DNA of 64,000 bases from the NCBI RefSeq assembly GCF_003201475.1, contig NZ_QJJK01000007.1, positions 62,001-126,000 on the forward strand, given 5' to 3'. The notes beneath the pieces were generated by a model. The model saw nothing but the letters and a program-made list of their open reading frames with translations, was not told the origin of the DNA and ran no database searches. Positions within the stretch are counted from its first letter, which is position 1; each line of letters starts with the position of its first letter. The DNA is from Chelatococcus asaccharovorans. GTDB taxonomy: Bacteria; Pseudomonadota; Alphaproteobacteria; Rhizobiales; Beijerinckiaceae. Shown piece after piece: positions 61,046-64,000 of the stretch. The position numbers were made by a program, and so were the translations under genes.

Positions 61046-62091
61046 ACCTCGCCGAGCCCATGGGCCAGCAGACGATCGAGCTGCCTCATCTCCTCACCGC
61101 TGATGCGTATCCCCTCGGTCAGGGCGGCGGCGCGCGCGGCGAAGCGGCGCTGTGATGGCAGCCTTGCACCCTGGCCGAGGATCGCATCGAACAGCGTTTC
61201 CGCTCGGGCGAAGGGGTCTCCAGGGCGTCCCGCTGCGAAAATCTTCGGAGAGAAGGCTAGGATCAACTCGCCGTGAAATGGCGCCAGGGTCGTCGTCCCG
61301 AGAAAATCCAGAACTTCAGGGCTCGTCAGGTCGCCGATCATGACGCCTGCGAGAAGTTCGATCATCGTGCTGATCGCCGATCCCTTGTGTCCGCCGAAGG
61401 GCAGCATGGCGCCCGACAGCGCCGCCGCGGGATCTGTCGTTGGACGGCCGTCCACGTCGATCGCCCAGCCTTCCGGCAAGGGCTCCCCCGCCTGACGCCT
61501 GAGTTCGATCTCGCCACGTGCAGCGACGGATGTCGCGAAGTCGAAGACATACGGATCATTGCCGGGACGCGGCCAGCCGAAGGCGAAAGGGTTGGTACCC
61601 AAAAGCGGCCTGTTGCCTCCGGTCGGCGCCACGGTCGCGTAGCTCGGACACATGGCGAGCCCGGCCAGATTATTCTCCGTCAGCGCCTCGATCTCCGGCC
61701 AGAGCGCGGAGAAGTGACAGCAGTCGTTGATGACAAGCGATGCGAGACCGTAGCGTTCGGCCAGCTCGACAAGGGCCGGCACGCCCAGCTCGAAGGCCGC
61801 ATTGGAAAAGCCGCCGTCGGCATCGACACGCACAATCGCCGACCCGTCCGATGGGAGGACGCGTGGGACCGCATCGGGCCGCACCTTGCCGGCCTTGATC
61901 GTCCGAAGCGCGCCTTCGATCCGGTAGATGCCGTGCGACTTGCACCCGTCGCGCTCGCCGGCAATCAGGGCCCGGGTGAGTGCCGCCGCGTTTGCATCGG
62001 TCAGCCCTGATTTGCGGAAGATGGCTTTCACCTTTTCGGTGAGTTCGTCGATACCGACGAGACACAGGTCGGCCATTGTCGTCATGGGCAT
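61039..62091 (-). CDS. Ldh2-family oxidoreductase (malate/L-lactate dehydrogenase-like)
   Basis: This 350-residue NAD(P)-dependent enzyme is of the YlbC/Ldh2 family, which includes ureidoglycolate dehydrogenase, sulfolactate dehydrogenase and delta-1-piperideine-2-carboxylate reductase. Conserved segments are CKSHGIYRI near residue 50 (catalytic His), INDCCHFSALWPEIEAL near residue 122, GTNPFAFGWP and PFGGHKGSAISTMIE. The usual HFGAAG is here HFSALW, which is often seen in subgroups with unassigned substrates. The ATG at 62091 follows GAGGGGAAC. It is downstream of the importer genes on the same strand and is probably in their operon. Confidence 0.9.
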   Translation of the reverse strand: MPMTTMADLCLVGIDELTEKVKAIFRKSGLTDANAAALTRALIAGERDGCKSHGIYRIEGALRTIKAGKVRPDAVPRVLPSDGSAIVRVDADGGFSNAAFELGVPALVELAERYGLASLVINDCCHFSALWPEIEALTENNLAGLAMCPSYATVAPTGGNRPLLGTNPFAFGWPRPGNDPYVFDFATSVAARGEIELRRQAGEPLPEGWAIDVDGRPTTDPAAALSGAMLPFGGHKGSAISTMIELLAGVMIGDLTSPEVLDFLGTTTLAPFHGELILAFSPKIFAAGRPGDPFARAETLFDAILGQGARLPSQRRFAARAAALTEGIRISGEEMRQLDRLLAHGLGEVC

Positions 62092-62107
62092 GTTCCCCTC
62101 AGCCGGA

Positions 62108-62938
62108 TCACCGCTCAGTTCCCCCCGGTACCAGCGCGGACCGGTTTCCGGTGAGCTGGACGATGACGATGACCGACACCGTGACCAGAATGAACAACGT
62201 GGAAATCGCCGCGATCGTCGGGTCGATCACGTCGGTCAGGGACACGAGCATTCTGCGGCTCAAGGTCGAGGCGCTTCCCGTGGACACCAGCATACTGATG
62301 ATCACTTCGTCGATGGACGAAATGAACGCCAGCAGCGCGGCGGTGACCAGGGACATCTTCAACTGGGGCAAGGTTATGTCGACGACAGCACGGAACTGCG
62401 AAGCGCCGAGGCTGACCGCGGCCTTCTCCTGGCTGAAGTCATAGCTTTTCAGGGCGGACAGCATGACCACGAACACGAAGGGCAAGGCGACGACGACGTG
62501 GCCGATCGTCAGGCCCGTGATCGTGTTGATCAATCCCGCCCAGGACAGGACGAAGAACATGCCGACGGCAACGACGATATGCGGCAGTATCGTCGGCAGG
62601 ACGATGATCGCAGTCGCGACGGAACCTAGCCTGGGCGTCGTGCGCGCAACGGCATAGGCGGCCAGGAAGCCGACCGGGGTTGCGATGAGGACCGTAAGCA
62701 GAGCGGTGCTCAGCGAGATTGCCGTGGCGCGCATCCATTCGCTGGACGAGAAGTAGCTGGCATACCAGCGCCCCGACAACGTGGACGGCGGGAACTCCAG
62801 CAGGTTCGATGCGCTGAACGACATCGGGATGACGATGAGGCTGGGGGCCACCAGGAATGCCAGCACCGCTGCGGTCCAGAGATAAAGCCAGGCTCGCCTG
62901 CCGTGAGAGATCTGTCGATCATTGTTGCTGCTATGCAC
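62108..62938 (-). CDS. ABC transporter permease, PotC type
   Basis: This 276-residue permease has SMSFSASNLLEFPPS-like sequence after the first span (read here as IPMSFSASNLLEFPP), SGRWYASYFSS and the EAA loop KAAVSLGASQFRAVVDITLP. It overlaps the next upstream permease gene by 8 bases. It pairs with the PotB-type permease and the ATPase that runs off the window edge. The binding protein of this importer is not in the window. Confidence 0.93.
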   Translation of the reverse strand: MHSSNNDRQISHGRRAWLYLWTAAVLAFLVAPSLIVIPMSFSASNLLEFPPSTLSGRWYASYFSSSEWMRATAISLSTALLTVLIATPVGFLAAYAVARTTPRLGSVATAIIVLPTILPHIVVAVGMFFVLSWAGLINTITGLTIGHVVVALPFVFVVMLSALKSYDFSQEKAAVSLGASQFRAVVDITLPQLKMSLVTAALLAFISSIDEVIISMLVSTGSASTLSRRMLVSLTDVIDPTIAAISTLFILVTVSVIVIVQLTGNRSALVPGGTER

Positions 62939-63830
62939 GGGAGGTGGTCCTTTTGCGCGTGAGATAGACCATGCACAGCCGCATGAAGCCCAGTGTCAGC
63001 AGGGTGCAAAGGAACAGGACCGTCGCCAGCGCGCCCGCGGCCCCCCAGTTCGGATAGAGGCCGAGATAGGTGTTGATGGCCTGTGCCATCATGATCACCC
63101 GGCCTCCGCCGAGGATCGCCGGCGTCACGTAGAAGCCGAAGCACAGGACGAAGACCAGGAAGCCGCCGGCGAGAAGACCGCTGCGCGCCTGCGGCAGGGT
63201 GATCGTCCAGAAGACGCGGATCGGCGTGGCCCCAAGGCCGGCCGCGGCATTCATCATCCCGCGATCGATCCGCCTGAAACTCACGTAAAGCGGCAGGATG
63301 AAGTAAGGCAGCATGATCTGGGTCATGGCGATCACGGTCCCGATCACATTATGGGCAAGTTGCAGCGGCTCCGCCGTCAATCCGATCGACTGCAGGGTCT
63401 GGTTCACGAGGCCGCGGCGCTGCAGGAGCAGCAGCATCGCGTAGGTGCGGACAAGCAGCGACGTCCAGAAGGGCAGCAGCACAGCGATCAGGAGCAGGCC
63501 GGCGATCTTTTGCGGAAGCTCCGACAGAAGGTAGGCGACGGGCGTCCCGAGCAGTACGCACAACAGGGTGCACCAGAACGCGATGCTCACGGTCGTTCCG
63601 ATGACGGTGGGAAGCGAGGGGTCCGAAATGAGCAGCCGGTAGTTGTCGAGACTGATCGAGCCGGAGCGGTCGACAAACGACAGCAGCACCATCACCAGGA
63701 CGGGGATGACCAGCGCGCCGATGACGATAAAGACGGCTGGGAAGGCCAGCGCCGCCCAGGCAGAGGAATAGCCGTCGGCTCTCCCCTGCGACAGCCCAAC
63801 GGCATCCGACGCGGGCGCTGCCGTGCTCAT
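62931..63830 (-). CDS. ABC transporter permease, PotB type
   Basis: This 299-residue permease has a first span with VLVMVLLSFVDRSGSISLDN and the EAA loop MNAAAGLGATPIRVFWTITL. Six membrane spans are evident. The ATG at 63830 overlaps the ATPase stop (ATGA). Both permeases are distinct from those at 43671 and 44588, so this is a separate polyamine-type importer. Confidence 0.93.
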   Translation of the reverse strand: MSTAAPASDAVGLSQGRADGYSSAWAALAFPAVFIVIGALVIPVLVMVLLSFVDRSGSISLDNYRLLISDPSLPTVIGTTVSIAFWCTLLCVLLGTPVAYLLSELPQKIAGLLLIAVLLPFWTSLLVRTYAMLLLLQRRGLVNQTLQSIGLTAEPLQLAHNVIGTVIAMTQIMLPYFILPLYVSFRRIDRGMMNAAAGLGATPIRVFWTITLPQARSGLLAGGFLVFVLCFGFYVTPAILGGGRVIMMAQAINTYLGLYPNWGAAGALATVLFLCTLLTLGFMRLCMVYLTRKRTTSRA

Positions 63831-64000
63831 GTGTCGCCCCTGACGATCAATGCGTCCTGCCTTGCGAGCTCCAGGGTGACGATCTCGCCCTCTTTCGGGA
63901 GCGCGCGTATCGTCGTCGCGCAGCGCACAGTTACTTCGCGGCCATTCGTCAGGGCCGCCGAGACTGCATAGCTGTCGCCCTCGAATGAAATGTTGGTCAC
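63827..64000 (-). CDS. ABC transporter ATP-binding protein, PotA type (C-terminal end only)
   Basis: The last 57 codons of a PotA-type ATPase are visible: the TOBE domain with TNISFEGDSYAVSAALTNGR and LPKEGEIVTLELARQDALIV. The rest lies beyond the right edge. The stop overlaps the PotB-type start. Confidence 0.85.
   Translation of the reverse strand: MTNISFEGDSYAVSAALTNGREVTVRCATTIRALPKEGEIVTLELARQDALIVRGDT

Overview
The window looks like a high-GC chromosome segment from an alphaproteobacterium, most likely order Hyphomicrobiales (the rhizobia and relatives). Support comes from a porin ending in the typical C-terminal Phe, from several dipeptide-type, sugar-type and polyamine-type ABC importers, from LacI, LysR, TetR and MerR regulators, and from short intergenic palindromes of the kind common in that order. 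I cannot name the genus from sequence alone. No rRNA, tRNA, CRISPR array or intact insertion sequence was seen.

Layout. 1-5793: a peptide-type ABC importer operon with a glycerophosphodiester phosphodiesterase gene inside it. 5882-7230: two small secreted proteins. 7289-18688: a LacI regulator with two operator dyads, then a plus-strand run of an SDR dehydrogenase, a type III CoA-transferase, a solute-binding-like protein without signal peptide, an enoyl-CoA hydratase, a sugar-type ABC importer (binding protein, two permeases, ATPase) and a DapA-family protein with an altered active site. 18660-24562: a methyltransferase, an Asp-rich porin, a FUSC-family membrane protein, an XRE/DUF2975 pair and a lipoprotein hydrolase. 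24679-33555: a LysR regulator divergent from a second peptide importer, followed by a CapA-family protein and peptidase T. 33661-39284: an ABC exporter, an MFS pump with a divergent MerR regulator, and a TetR/SDR divergent pair with clear operators. 39285-40310: a decayed stretch containing an SDR fossil.

40311-59590 is the most interesting part. Two blocks each begin with a copy of the same SDR gene and each contain a pxpB-pxpC pair. Block one (41273-50353) also has an aminotransferase, a polyamine-type importer and pxpA, so it can encode a complete PxpABC-type 5-oxoprolinase. Block two (54839-59590) has no pxpA; instead it has a biotin carboxyl carrier protein, a biotin carboxylase and a second carrier-like protein that has lost the biotin lysine. 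That is the domain set of urea carboxylase as separate genes. Between the blocks lie two related LysR regulators, an RraA-family aldolase and a DenD-like dehydrogenase. Together these suggest uptake and breakdown of a lactam or amide whose identity the sequence does not reveal.

59591-61045 holds an IS630 transposase fossil and a broken gene. 61039-64000 holds an Ldh2-family dehydrogenase and another polyamine-type importer that runs off the right edge.
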